Shown: positions 49,788-58,453 of the stretch, piece by piece
Numbering within the stretch: the first letter of the stretch is position 1
Layout of the letters: each line of letters starts with the position of its first letter
Source of the DNA: Methanobacteriales archaeon HGW-Methanobacteriales-1
GTDB taxonomy: Archaea; Methanobacteriota; Methanobacteria; Methanobacteriales; Methanobacteriaceae
Assembly (NCBI GenBank): GCA_002839705.1
Contig: PGYO01000001.1
Span: 372,001 to 436,000, forward strand
Direction of reading: 5' to 3'
DNA length: 64,000 nt
Translations under genes and position numbers: made by a program
The notes under the pieces: model-generated
Seen by the model: only the letters and a program-made list of their open reading frames with translations
Database searches by the model: none
Told to the model about the DNA's origin: nothing

Positions 49788-51317
49788 TTATTCAACTCCT
49801 CGTTGTGCGATTTTCTTTCTAAGGTCTGCTGCAGTTTCAGCATCCTTAGTAACGGTTTTAGAACCATTACTCCCATTGTCCAGGAGGCTTGGTTTATCAC
49901 CATCAGCAATATTCTCCAGGGTTTTGGTCATGGTCATAATATCCCTCTCTACAAGAGCCGGGCCGTTATCTTTTTCTAGGTCAGTTTTAATTTCTTTTAC
50001 AAGGTCTGATTCCTCTTCAGGAGTCATTCCTTTCTTAATCTTCTTATGCAAATCCAGGGATTTAGTAAGCAAATCAGTTTTAGTCTTTTCAAGACTAGAG
50101 GCCTCATTGGTATCCACAATCCCTTCAACTTTATCTAATCTTTTTATCAGAGGTGCTTGTGCTTCCTGAACGGCCAGAGTTGCTGCTTTTTTGAGGTCTT
50201 CCTCAGTATATTTCTTCTCCATATTCTTCTCTCCTGTATCCTCCAGGCCCGGTTCTTCACCAGATGCCCCGGATTCTAAAGATTTCTCAACCTTCTTAGG
50301 TTCCTCAGTTTCCTTGATTCCCAAGAGACCTTTGATAAATTGCTTACCATCCTCACCCATATCTTTAATAGCATCGATAAAGCCCTGATCAATTCCTTCA
50401 GGCACAGTCTCTTCTTTTTTAACTCCTTTTTTCATAGTCTCACCTACTTTTTTCATTAATTCATCAACACTAATTCCCAATTTCTTAGCCACAAACATAT
50501 TGTCTGCTTCTTTTAATTCACCGAGAGTTATCTCACCAGCATCAGCCATAGTATAAGGCACGGAATAGAATTTCCCATCCTCATAGTTATAGAAGACAAC
50601 CATATCTGGCCATGTTCCTTCTATGGAAATATTGTACTGCCTCTCCCCCATCACGGTATCATAGGCATTAACAACTGCTGAGCGTACTCGGGACTTAATG
50701 GCCTCATAGGAATCGCTCATTAAAAAGCCCATACTACTCGCCTCCTTCTTTAAATCTAAAGACTTCATGATTTGTGAGCAGATATTATGTGGACAGCCTT
50801 TCTCTACGGGTTCTGCTGTGCCTCGTGTTTCCCAGGCGGCAGGGATATCAGTTAATGCTGCTTTGAATATTCTAACTCCATCAATTTGTCTAACGTTCTT
50901 ATTTAAGCCCGGTAGAACCTTAGTGGCCTTACCTGTGATACTGCCACCTAGTTGTGTTCCGGACGTTACCAAGTCACGAATGGTCTCTTCCCATTGTTTT
51001 CTGACTCTTAAATCAACGAATACCTGTTTTTCTTCTGTTATCCAGGCATCGGTGACCGGGCCGAGTAGGGCATTAAGGCCATCTTGATGGTAGTCATCAA
51101 TGTTAATTCCACCGATTTGTTTTCCATCAACCTGGATCCCCTTGGCCTGAGTTACAATGTCCTGTAGGGCATTGTCAGTCATCTGATCTTTTTGAAGGTC
51201 AGGTTCAGATCCACTTATCGCAAACTGAATATGATAATAACCATCATCACCATCATAACCCTTTTTTAAGGGCATTACAAAGTTAAAATCTTTATTTAAA
51301 ATCATAGCATTCTTCAT
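49788..51317 (-). CDS. Prohead protease fused to scaffold
   Basis: A 509-residue protein. Residues about 1-170 resemble a prohead serine protease of the XkdF type, with His in INIDDYHQDGLN and Ser in TQLGGSITGKAT. Residues 175-290 contain CPHNICSQI and a mixed domain. Residues 300-509 are highly charged, helical and coiled-coil-like, as in scaffolds. The arrangement (protease upstream of the decoration and capsid genes) is standard. GGAGGTGAT supports the start. Confidence 0.7.
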   Translation of the reverse strand: MKNAMILNKDFNFVMPLKKGYDGDDGYYHIQFAISGSEPDLQKDQMTDNALQDIVTQAKGIQVDGKQIGGINIDDYHQDGLNALLGPVTDAWITEEKQVFVDLRVRKQWEETIRDLVTSGTQLGGSITGKATKVLPGLNKNVRQIDGVRIFKAALTDIPAAWETRGTAEPVEKGCPHNICSQIMKSLDLKKEASSMGFLMSDSYEAIKSRVRSAVVNAYDTVMGERQYNISIEGTWPDMVVFYNYEDGKFYSVPYTMADAGEITLGELKEADNMFVAKKLGISVDELMKKVGETMKKGVKKEETVPEGIDQGFIDAIKDMGEDGKQFIKGLLGIKETEEPKKVEKSLESGASGEEPGLEDTGEKNMEKKYTEEDLKKAATLAVQEAQAPLIKRLDKVEGIVDTNEASSLEKTKTDLLTKSLDLHKKIKKGMTPEEESDLVKEIKTDLEKDNGPALVERDIMTMTKTLENIADGDKPSLLDNGSNGSKTVTKDAETAADLRKKIAQRGVE

Positions 51318-51361
51318 TTAGGAAATCACCTCCAAAAATAAATAAATTAAAAAAATAAATA

Positions 51362-52375
51362 TTAAATATTAGAATAATATGTCAGGGCCATGGCCTCTTG
51401 GGTGAGTTGCATCATCTGCTCCTCCATTGATTGGCCTTCTATCTCGGCCCGGGTTTTAATTACACACCGACAATGATTATGAATAGGTACAAAGGGCATC
51501 TCTGACAGTTTCATGAAGCCCTGGGCCTCTATGGCCAAGCACCATTTACAAACACGACTATCTCCCTTGGTTACCAGACCTACCTCAGGATCACCAAATA
51601 AAAAGATGGCTGCCTTCCTGACAGCATGATTCTGAGTAGAAACAAAGCCTGATTCCACTGTGGTTTTTAACCGATTGAATGCTGTTTTAAAATTAGTATT
51701 GGGATTAAATAACTGCTCCGTCTTCCTATTCTTCAAATAATAGGCCTTTGATTTCAGGCCATGCTTTAACTGGGAAGCAATGCTACTAAGGGTACTTATC
51801 TGTTCATTCAGTCCATCCCTTATGGTATCTGCTGCTAGGCTTATGCTCTTCTTCGTATCATTGAGAATAGATTCGGTTATTGCCTCAGGTTTAAGGTCAT
51901 CGGCGAGTTTGATTCTGCTAAGTGTAGGTTTCTTTCGAGGAGTACCCAGGGGTGTTTTCTCTGAGAAGTCTATCTTGCCCAGATTATTGGGTTGGATTCC
52001 TTTATCTACCAGGTTTTTACTGGCCTTATTATCAAATACTGTGGTTAGCGCCTTGAGGCCATTAATCCATGAGTTCCAAAGGTTCTGAATGTCCTTATCC
52101 ACGTTCTCAAGTATATATGCGACTGGCTCGAATTGGTACTTTTTATAAAGGCCTTCTAATAAGAAAACAAAAGATGTTCCATAAAGGAGTTCCTCGTGAT
52201 TGCCTCCTTGATATTCAAAGGATAAGTCACCAGGTTCCTTGGCATCTGGGTTTTCCAGAGCCTGTTCAGCATTTTTGATTATAATCTCAGTTAGGGCCTT
52301 TTCGGGCACACATTCGATAAGATCATCGAAGAATGATTTTTTCACTCTTATAGTTGGGGTCATAATTTTAACCAT
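51362..52375 (-). CDS. MuF-like minor head protein
   Basis: A 337-residue protein of the SPP1 gp7/Mu F head morphogenesis family. The C-terminal motif GDSRVCKWCLAIEAQGF followed by VPIHNHCRCVIKTR gives the CxxC and HxHCRC pattern of MuF proteins. The N-terminal half is helical. It lies between the portal/connector and protease genes. The start ATG 52375 has a modest CGAAG before it; another ATG lies four codons on. Confidence 0.8.
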   Translation of the reverse strand: MVKIMTPTIRVKKSFFDDLIECVPEKALTEIIIKNAEQALENPDAKEPGDLSFEYQGGNHEELLYGTSFVFLLEGLYKKYQFEPVAYILENVDKDIQNLWNSWINGLKALTTVFDNKASKNLVDKGIQPNNLGKIDFSEKTPLGTPRKKPTLSRIKLADDLKPEAITESILNDTKKSISLAADTIRDGLNEQISTLSSIASQLKHGLKSKAYYLKNRKTEQLFNPNTNFKTAFNRLKTTVESGFVSTQNHAVRKAAIFLFGDPEVGLVTKGDSRVCKWCLAIEAQGFMKLSEMPFVPIHNHCRCVIKTRAEIEGQSMEEQMMQLTQEAMALTYYSNI

Positions 52376-52498
52376 CTTCGTTATAGGGCCGTATATGGAA
52401 GTTAATCGCGGTGTTTGAAAATTAAGGCATTGGAAAGGCTTATTTTAATGACTGAAAAAGTAGAATGTTCAATAATTTTAGTAAAATAAGATTAAAAG

Positions 52499-52578
52499 TT
52501 GAACAATGTATCAATATTCGGGGCTAGTAAAAATTCAAATCCTCGGGAAAGATTTTTTATGATTGTGAGATTGTTCAA
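52499..52578. repeat. Inverted repeat in the gap between MuF-like and connector genes
   Basis: TTGAACAAT (52499-52507) and ATTGTTCAA (52570-52578) are perfect 9-bp arms around a 62-base loop that contains ATTCAAATCCTCGGG. The gap 52376-52574 is otherwise empty and is the only long gap within the head genes. The role is unknown. Confidence 0.35.
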
Positions 52579-52946
52579 TTCAATATTTTAGCAATTGGTT
52601 TAAAAGGTTGAAGACTAATTAATAAAGATTTATAGATTTCACAATCAGTATTATCTTCTGTTCCTTCTTTAGAATGATTACCATAATTAACGGATATATC
52701 TCCATCTTTTATACTAACAATCTTCTTATTATCTTTAATTTTTTGATAAGTTGATAACCAAGCCAAAACACCATAAATACAACATTTTCTAGCTTTACGA
52801 TTACTTATGGTGAATGATGAGTCTATTTCAAGGATTTTCTCACTAATATCACTGATCTTGTATGCAATTTCAGTATCAAGAGAATTATCAGTGATACGAC
52901 CCAATGATTCAATTTTAACCTGTTCTATCGTACATAACTCAACCAT
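52575..52946 (-). CDS. Head-tail connector-like protein, 123 residues
   Basis: Starts MVELCTIEQVKIESLGRITD. Helical N-terminal half (residues 5-65: SLDTEIAYKISDISEKILEI) as in gp6/Ad1-type connectors, followed by VNYGNHSKEGTEDN and a C-terminal helix. It lies just downstream of the portal gene. Positional assignment with a plausible fold. Confidence 0.55.
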   Translation of the reverse strand: MVELCTIEQVKIESLGRITDNSLDTEIAYKISDISEKILEIDSSFTISNRKARKCCIYGVLAWLSTYQKIKDNKKIVSIKDGDISVNYGNHSKEGTEDNTDCEIYKSLLISLQPFKPIAKILN

Positions 52947-52955
52947 AGGTCCACC

Positions 52956-54374
52956 TCATGCTATCAGATTAAGTTCTTTAAGTGTTTTATTCAAATTCAA
53001 TAAACGTTCCTTCTTTTGAACAGAATTAATTGGATCTTCTAAATGAGGATTACTATTCGGAATGGTCTGGTAATCAGCACTCTCATCTTCCAAACCAAAA
53101 TCTATACTATCTGCCATATCTTGCGACCTTCGGAGCTCTGTTTTACTAGATGCACCCAGGTTAAACAATATCTGCATCCTGTTGAGGACTGCCAATAAAT
53201 CTTTCTGCAAGAATGGTTTAAATTCAATATCAAAGTAACCGTCCAGGATACCTGCCTGGGCCTTCATCTCCTGAGCATAACTCATAAGTAGTCTTCGGAA
53301 GTTCTTTCGACCACCGGTGGCCTCACGTCGCCTGATAAAAGTATCTGTTATTAATTCTAGGGTTGTTCTATTCTTTACATTATCAATCCTAGTAATCAGA
53401 GGCATAGGCACACCGAATTTCATGGCAATAACTTCATAGGTTTTATCCTCAGTATCTGAGAAATTAGTATCCTTTCCTTTTACGCTGGTGGCCTGGGCTG
53501 GTTTAAGGAAACTATAAGAAACTAGATCCCCGCCGTCTCGGCGTTGTTCTTGGACTGCATTCACCTGTTCTTGTAATGCTTTCTCAGCAGTACCCCAATT
53601 TTGAAGGGCTGCTTTTCCCATATCCGTTTTGAGTAATTCCTGCACATCCATAACCAGGTGTAAATAAACGTTGGCCTGTTTTTTCATTAGGTCTAATCTT
53701 AGGCCCGGTGCTGCTCCTGCAGTTCTTAAATCCATAACACAATTGGCACTGGCTGGGTTTCCCCAGACTCCATGTTTGAGGATGCTTCCTCGGGTGCTGT
53801 AATCCACCCTGTCTTGAGCGAAACTAACTGTCCGAGTTATTCCTGTAGGTGATCGGACATTTTGAACATATTCCATGGTTCCTGTGGGGTCATATAGGGC
53901 CTGTTCTACACTTTGCATATCCAGGCTCATCGGGTTTATTGCATCAATCCCAGTGACCATTTCCTTTTCATTATAGTAGAAACCACCATTTTCGTTATAT
54001 GTTCGGACATTACATCTTCGGCCTAATATTTCACCCAGTGTGGCGTATCGTAGCATGGTGTCTTCTAATTCCATCTTTTGGAATTGTTTTTCTACCAATA
54101 ACTTGGCCTCATGACCCAAATCGTCATCCTCAAATCCTTTAGGAACTAGGCTTACTCCACAACCAATCTCGATAAGAGTAATGAAGTCTATGAATGGGCC
54201 ACTGGCTCCTCGAAGATAATGGAGCATTGCCTCAGCATCAGTTATTGTTGGGAAGGACTTCATTAATTCTAAGTCCATCCTTCCAAAGTTCCGGTACCTT
54301 CGCCTCATGTGGTTAAGCATCTGATCAGTAGGGTCATTCCAGGTTAATGGGATGTCTGATTTTGTATTTTCCAT
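52956..54374 (-). CDS. Portal protein
   Basis: A 472-residue portal, the dodecameric DNA gate of the head. It follows the large terminase with two bases between. Visible features: the N-terminal QMLNHMRRRYRNFGRMDLEL, a beta clip region (NGGFYYNEKEMVTGIDAINP), a GVPMPLITRIDNVKNRTTLE segment similar to the SGxxxG/LP helix regions of portals, and a C-terminal tail. Assigned by order and pattern. Confidence 0.8.
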   Translation of the reverse strand: MENTKSDIPLTWNDPTDQMLNHMRRRYRNFGRMDLELMKSFPTITDAEAMLHYLRGASGPFIDFITLIEIGCGVSLVPKGFEDDDLGHEAKLLVEKQFQKMELEDTMLRYATLGEILGRRCNVRTYNENGGFYYNEKEMVTGIDAINPMSLDMQSVEQALYDPTGTMEYVQNVRSPTGITRTVSFAQDRVDYSTRGSILKHGVWGNPASANCVMDLRTAGAAPGLRLDLMKKQANVYLHLVMDVQELLKTDMGKAALQNWGTAEKALQEQVNAVQEQRRDGGDLVSYSFLKPAQATSVKGKDTNFSDTEDKTYEVIAMKFGVPMPLITRIDNVKNRTTLELITDTFIRRREATGGRKNFRRLLMSYAQEMKAQAGILDGYFDIEFKPFLQKDLLAVLNRMQILFNLGASSKTELRRSQDMADSIDFGLEDESADYQTIPNSNPHLEDPINSVQKKERLLNLNKTLKELNLIA

Positions 54375-54376
54375 AA

Positions 54377-55960
54377 TTATCCTCTTGCCTTAAATACTTT
54401 GAATGGGTTAATGTCTTCCGGATACTGTTCTTCTACTTCCTCGCCATAGAATAATTCGTTTAGGCCACCACTGAAAGCGTCCACTTGATCATCATGTATT
54501 CCTTTTGTGGGGAATGTTGAAATTTCATTAAGAAAAGTAATTATCCAGTCTGATCCTTCTTTGATCTTTAGGAAACCATGTTTTACAAAGCTCACATAAG
54601 CTCGTGCTCTGTCGATTTTGCTTTTTCGTGGTATGCTCCAACCTGAGAAATTAAATCCTGGTAATTTGCCTGCAAATGTGTTCATTACATATTTGGCACT
54701 TGCTCCGCCTTCTTGTTCTATTCGGACTTTTAGGTTCTCTCTGCCATACTTCTCAGCATCTTTTTTGGCAGTGAGGAGGATCTCTTCTTCTGCTTTATCA
54801 GGATCGTATCGGAATCGGACTATATCTTCTAAGTATACTTTACCAGATTCACCAAGCCCTAAGAGCATTCCAACAGTCCAGTCAGGCCCACCTTTTTTAT
54901 TGTCATCTTTTTCTTCGGTGGCTGCAAGATCCCAGAATCGTACCCATTGGGTGATTTTTTCTGTAATGACTTCGTATAATCTTTTAGTGAACCATTTTCT
55001 TTTGAATAGTTTACCTTCAGGAATTGCTTCCCAATCACCATATTTCCATTGACGATATAATATGGGATCTGAATCTTTAATGGCTTCCAGGGAATCTTTT
55101 TCATATTGTTTATCATCGAGGTAAACATTATCAGTATATTTACTGTTGATGAATGTTCCTGGGCCATCTACATAATTTGTTTTAAAGTAATCGTGACTTA
55201 TTCCACCGGGGTTTCCTGTGAACCATGTTCTTAGTGGTAGTGGATCTGTAATTTGTTTACGTTTAGATCCTGTAATTGTGATGATTTTTTTCTCAGATAT
55301 ATGGACTGCTTCATCAAAAATAAGGTGATGAAATTCTGCTCCTTGATAATTAGCAGCGTCCTTTTCATGCTGAATGTGAGCAAACTTTATCTTGGCCCCA
55401 TTGGGGAAAGTGAATAATTTATTAGTGTCATCCCAATGTGGTTCAATTCCTGCTTTTTCTAGTATTGGGTTTTTGTGTAGCCAATCCTTGGCCCTGTCCA
55501 TTACTGCGTTAGGTGCACTTAATTCTGGATAAGTTAGTCGGAATATACCGACTTTCCATTTTGGGAATTCCGCATACTGAAGGGCCCCGATAAGTGAGGC
55601 TTCTGTTTTACCTCCACCACGAGCTCCTCCATAAAGGACAGAACCTCTGGAAAATATTAAAAGAATCTGATTAAAAAACGGAACTACGGGAATATAGGGA
55701 TTCAGGATTATTGTATCATAAAAATTATCCTTCTCTTCTTGACTTAAGCAATGGAATAATGCCTGTACACGATAATCCTCTTCATATTGTGCCTCCCAAA
55801 CTTCAATTTTCCAATCTATTAATTCTTCTATTGAATTAATTTCAGGTGCATTGAATAGGAATTTACGAAGTTTCTGACGGACCTCATCCTTGATCTGAGG
55901 CCTTATCAATGTTATCTGGTTTATCTCCTGTTGAACTTCCGATATCAGAGTGGTAGTCAT
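54377..55960 (-). CDS. terL: Large terminase subunit
   Basis: A 527-residue DNA-packaging motor. The ATPase domain has Walker A-like YGGARGGGKTEASL (about residue 115) and Walker B HHLIFDEAVHI (about 215). The RNase H-like nuclease has Asp in RFWDLAATEEKD (about 345), DIVRFRYDP and the final DDQVDAFSGGL (about 500). Its start lies inside the small terminase gene (77-base overlap). The identification is firm. Confidence 0.92.
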   Translation of the reverse strand: MTTTLISEVQQEINQITLIRPQIKDEVRQKLRKFLFNAPEINSIEELIDWKIEVWEAQYEEDYRVQALFHCLSQEEKDNFYDTIILNPYIPVVPFFNQILLIFSRGSVLYGGARGGGKTEASLIGALQYAEFPKWKVGIFRLTYPELSAPNAVMDRAKDWLHKNPILEKAGIEPHWDDTNKLFTFPNGAKIKFAHIQHEKDAANYQGAEFHHLIFDEAVHISEKKIITITGSKRKQITDPLPLRTWFTGNPGGISHDYFKTNYVDGPGTFINSKYTDNVYLDDKQYEKDSLEAIKDSDPILYRQWKYGDWEAIPEGKLFKRKWFTKRLYEVITEKITQWVRFWDLAATEEKDDNKKGGPDWTVGMLLGLGESGKVYLEDIVRFRYDPDKAEEEILLTAKKDAEKYGRENLKVRIEQEGGASAKYVMNTFAGKLPGFNFSGWSIPRKSKIDRARAYVSFVKHGFLKIKEGSDWIITFLNEISTFPTKGIHDDQVDAFSGGLNELFYGEEVEEQYPEDINPFKVFKARG

Positions 55961-56414
55961 GCTTTGCCTCTATCGTTCTAAGGCGCTTCAATCTAAGTTC
56001 AACATCAACTTTGCCATTAGTTTCAGTAATGTCAGTAGGCTGGCTTTGAATCAGCAATGCTAGTTTGATTAATTTGTCAAGATCTTTAGTTGTTTCAATA
56101 GGAATCGGTTGTATTATGCCTTTTTTCACGCCATTAGTGTATTTATTAAGTGATGCGTGAACAATTCCTAAGTATTTGACTTTATTATCAACAACAGTTT
56201 TGTTGGTCTTTTCTTCTAGTGTTTTATTGTTCTCTACTTCTCTGATTGATATTTTACTATCCCAATCGAATTCTTTTTTCCATCGCCAAGCAGTTCGTTC
56301 ACTTATTTTAAATTTTTTTGTGACTGTCAGAATACTGTCATCAATGGATTTTCCTTCGTGTAGTGTGAGGTAGTAAAGTTCAAAGGCTTTTTTGTGTTTT
56401 TGCTTTTCTTCCAT
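55884..56414 (-). CDS. terS: Small terminase subunit
   Basis: A 176-residue DNA-recognition subunit. It has an N-terminal helix-turn-helix (residues about 15-50: SILTVTKKFKISERTAWRWK), a middle helical oligomerisation part and an acidic tail (SDIGSSTGDKPDNIDKASDQ) that is encoded in the overlap with terL. It begins the late minus-strand operon. A TATA-like TATATAATAATTTAAA lies about 20-40 bases upstream. Confidence 0.8.
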   Translation of the reverse strand: MEEKQKHKKAFELYYLTLHEGKSIDDSILTVTKKFKISERTAWRWKKEFDWDSKISIREVENNKTLEEKTNKTVVDNKVKYLGIVHASLNKYTNGVKKGIIQPIPIETTKDLDKLIKLALLIQSQPTDITETNGKVDVELRLKRLRTIEAKHDYHSDIGSSTGDKPDNIDKASDQG

Positions 56415-56470
56415 TGTGAATCACTTTTAAATTATTATATATTATTTCGAGATAATGGAAGATTATATAT

Positions 56471-56504
56471 ATATTATAGAATAATTCTATATTATAGAAT
56501 AATT
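56471..56504. promoter_or_regulatory. Operator between late and early promoters
   Basis: A 14-base direct repeat ATTATAGAATAATT (56473-56486 and 56491-56504, period 18) overlaps a perfect palindrome TATAGAAT-A-ATTCTATA (56475-56491). The site lies between the divergent terminase operon and the 56520 gene. The 11-base core ATATTATAGAA recurs, inverted, at 57185-57195 before the AbrB-like gene. Confidence 0.6.
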
Positions 56505-56519
56505 ACTTTGGTGAAAAAC

Positions 56520-56960
56520 ATGAATCAAATAAAATACAAAACAAAAACACGAGAATTCAAATCCTACATGAAAAAAACAAAAACTGCTATCTTAAAAATT
56601 GGAGAAAAGAAATATAAAGTCAAACAAGAGGAATACGTCTATTTTGACAATGAAATGAAAGATTATCCATTAAGACCTGAATGGTATTTAACAAAAACTC
56701 AAATGAGAAATCTTTTAAAAGCATATCCGGAAAAATGGCTTCTTAAAGTTAAAAGCCGTTTTGATGGAATGGTTGATTGTGTAATGCCTGTTGAAGATGA
56801 ATTTTCATTTGTGGATTCTGAAATACTTGAATCAATAAGTGATGATATTCGATGCTATAGTTATAGGACACATTATAATACTGAAACTGGTGTTTTCAAT
56901 CTTTGGAGTTGTGTCGGAGCATATGAATTCAAATTTGATGGAGAACTCCAATTCTTATAA
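56520..56960 (+). CDS. Hypothetical early protein, 146 residues
   Basis: Starts MNQIKYKTKTREFKSYMKKT at 56520 with GGTGAAAAAC before the ATG; a longer frame upstream crosses the operator and is not supported. The N-terminus is basic; the middle (RPEWYLTKTQMRNLLKAYPE) is helical; the C-terminus is mixed with aromatic residues. It is first of three small plus-strand genes. Not recognised; a DNA-binding or regulatory role is possible. Confidence 0.6.
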   Translation: MNQIKYKTKTREFKSYMKKTKTAILKIGEKKYKVKQEEYVYFDNEMKDYPLRPEWYLTKTQMRNLLKAYPEKWLLKVKSRFDGMVDCVMPVEDEFSFVDSEILESISDDIRCYSYRTHYNTETGVFNLWSCVGAYEFKFDGELQFL

Positions 56961-56990
56961 ATTCATATTTTTTTTTAGGGGGTATATTAA

Positions 56991-57167
56991 ATGGATTATT
57001 CAGCAGATAAGCATTGGAATAATGTTTTGGCTTTAGCTCGTAAGTATGGTTTCATTTTAAAGGCTGATAAGAGTAATGCTATCTTGGCCACTCATAAAAC
57101 TCAGATTGAGAAGTATGGTGTGGAGGGTTATAATAAGATCCAGAAAATGAATAAAGGGGAAAAATAG
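56991..57167 (+). CDS. Hypothetical small protein, 58 residues
   Basis: ATG 56991 behind AGGGGGT gives MDYSADKHWNNVLALARKYG, then a middle helix and KIQKMNKGEK at the end. It is basic, helical and soluble. It is second in the early plus-strand group, 30 bases after the previous gene. Not recognised. Confidence 0.55.
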   Translation: MDYSADKHWNNVLALARKYGFILKADKSNAILATHKTQIEKYGVEGYNKIQKMNKGEK

Positions 57168-57170
57168 TTG

Positions 57171-57195
57171 ATTATATAAAGTAGTTCTATAATAT
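57171..57195 (+). promoter_or_regulatory. Promoter/operator of the AbrB-like gene
   Basis: TATA-like ATTATATAAAG at 57171-57181, then TTCTATAATAT (57185-57195), an exact inverted copy of the 56471 core motif. The overlap of motif and promoter suggests repression by a shared regulator. Confidence 0.5.
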
Positions 57196-57232
57196 CAACT
57201 ATTATACTTTATTTTATTTGAAGGGATTTATT

Positions 57233-57487
57233 ATGGTTTTTGAAGAAGCTGAAACAATTATAGAAATCAAACCAGGATTTAAAACACATATAAGTAAAAC
57301 TGTCTTGGAATCTATAGGAGCAAATGAAGGGGAATTTATCAAAGTTATTTTTAAAGATAAGAATGTTGAAACCGTTATCAAAATAAAGCCCGGATTCAAA
57401 ACACACATACCTAAAAGCATTATTGAATCCATAAATGCTAAAGAAAACGATTTTATTAAAATAATCTTGAAAAAAATATCTAATTAA
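57233..57487 (+). CDS. Internally duplicated AbrB-like DNA-binding protein
   Basis: An 84-residue protein starting MVFEEAETIIEIKPGFKTHI behind AAGGGA. It contains two near-identical halves: IEIKPGFKTHISKTVLESIG and IKIKPGFKTHIPKSIIESIN, each followed by a short beta strand. Each half has the SpoVT-AbrB/MazE pattern (beta, IPKSI helix, GAxxGDFIKV). AbrB normally acts as a swapped dimer; here a single chain would make the whole unit. It is a likely lysogeny or promoter regulator, next to repeated operators. Confidence 0.7.
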   Translation: MVFEEAETIIEIKPGFKTHISKTVLESIGANEGEFIKVIFKDKNVETVIKIKPGFKTHIPKSIIESINAKENDFIKIILKKISN

Positions 57488-58453
57488 TTAAATTTTAGCT
57501 AATATTTCTTTTTGAATATTTTCAGCAATTGCTTTCATCATATTGGGTGGAACACTATTCCCTATACGAGCCCATTTATCCTCAGGGTTCCCAATTAATT
57601 TAAAATCTTTTGGAAAGCTTGCTAATTTTTTTATTTCATTTATTGTGATATATCTTCCAGATTCATGGAAGAACTGTCCGAATCCACTTCTTGTTATTGT
57701 TGGAGATGGTTTATTTCTTGATAATTTAATATAATTAAAATAACTACCATTGGGATGGTATTTACTAAATTGTTCTCCAGGTCTAACTCTATTAATTACA
57801 GATTTCACAAAATCGTTATTTGAATATTTTATAAATTCTGGTTCAATGTCTTTTAATGCTTCTCCTACAGTTATTGGTTTTGTTTGTGGTTTCGGATGAG
57901 ATGGAATGATATTTAAATCGTTTCGTACTCCTATGAAAATCATTCGTTTCCTGGATTGTGGAACATTATAATACATAGAATTCATTAAACGAGCTTTTAC
58001 TTGATATCCACTTGCTTTTAGTTCTTTCAGTATATCTGCAAAGATAAGTTTCATCTTACCTTTAACCATTCCAGAAACATTCTCCATAACAAAAACTTTA
58101 GGCTGTAATCCCTTGAGAAGTCTAATATACTCATTATACAATTGATTACGAGGATCACAAAAATCTCTTTTACCAGCTGTACTAAAACCTTGACAAGGTG
58201 GCGAACCATCAAAAATATCTAATTCACCAGGTTTTAATCCTGTTATTTCTAAAACTTTTTCTACACTTAAATTATGGATATCACCATGAAAAATAGGAGT
58301 TCCAGGAAAATTAAAATTATAGGTTTCAACAGCATTATCATCCATTTCTACAGCCAATAAAACCTTGCCACCTGCTAATTTATAACCTAAACTGGATCCT
58401 CCACAACCAGAAAATGTACTTATAACATTGAATGATTTATTTTGGGAATTCAT
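57488..58453 (-). CDS. DNA (cytosine-5-)-methyltransferase
   Basis: A 321-residue C5 methyltransferase with all main motifs: motif I FNVISTFSGCGGSSLGY, motif IV GSPPCQGFS with catalytic Cys, motif VI VMENVSG, motif VIII VPQSRKRMIFIG, and motifs IX/X ending in IGNSVPPNMM. The start MNSQNKSFN at 58453 overlaps the end of the ParB-like gene by 17 bases; an upstream in-frame extension lies inside that gene. No restriction endonuclease is adjacent, so it is probably a protective orphan methylase. Its target sequence cannot be read. Confidence 0.92.
   Translation of the reverse strand: MNSQNKSFNVISTFSGCGGSSLGYKLAGGKVLLAVEMDDNAVETYNFNFPGTPIFHGDIHNLSVEKVLEITGLKPGELDIFDGSPPCQGFSTAGKRDFCDPRNQLYNEYIRLLKGLQPKVFVMENVSGMVKGKMKLIFADILKELKASGYQVKARLMNSMYYNVPQSRKRMIFIGVRNDLNIIPSHPKPQTKPITVGEALKDIEPEFIKYSNNDFVKSVINRVRPGEQFSKYHPNGSYFNYIKLSRNKPSPTITRSGFGQFFHESGRYITINEIKKLASFPKDFKLIGNPEDKWARIGNSVPPNMMKAIAENIQKEILAKI

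Noticed and set aside
52528-52550. Possible tRNA 3' end (ATTCAAATCCTCGGG)
   Set aside because: Only the T-loop string is suggestive; no acceptor stem, D-arm or anticodon arm can be folded around it.
54618-55052. 144-codon plus-strand frame inside the large terminase gene
   Set aside because: It is antisense to a well supported gene with complete motifs, so it is a shadow frame.
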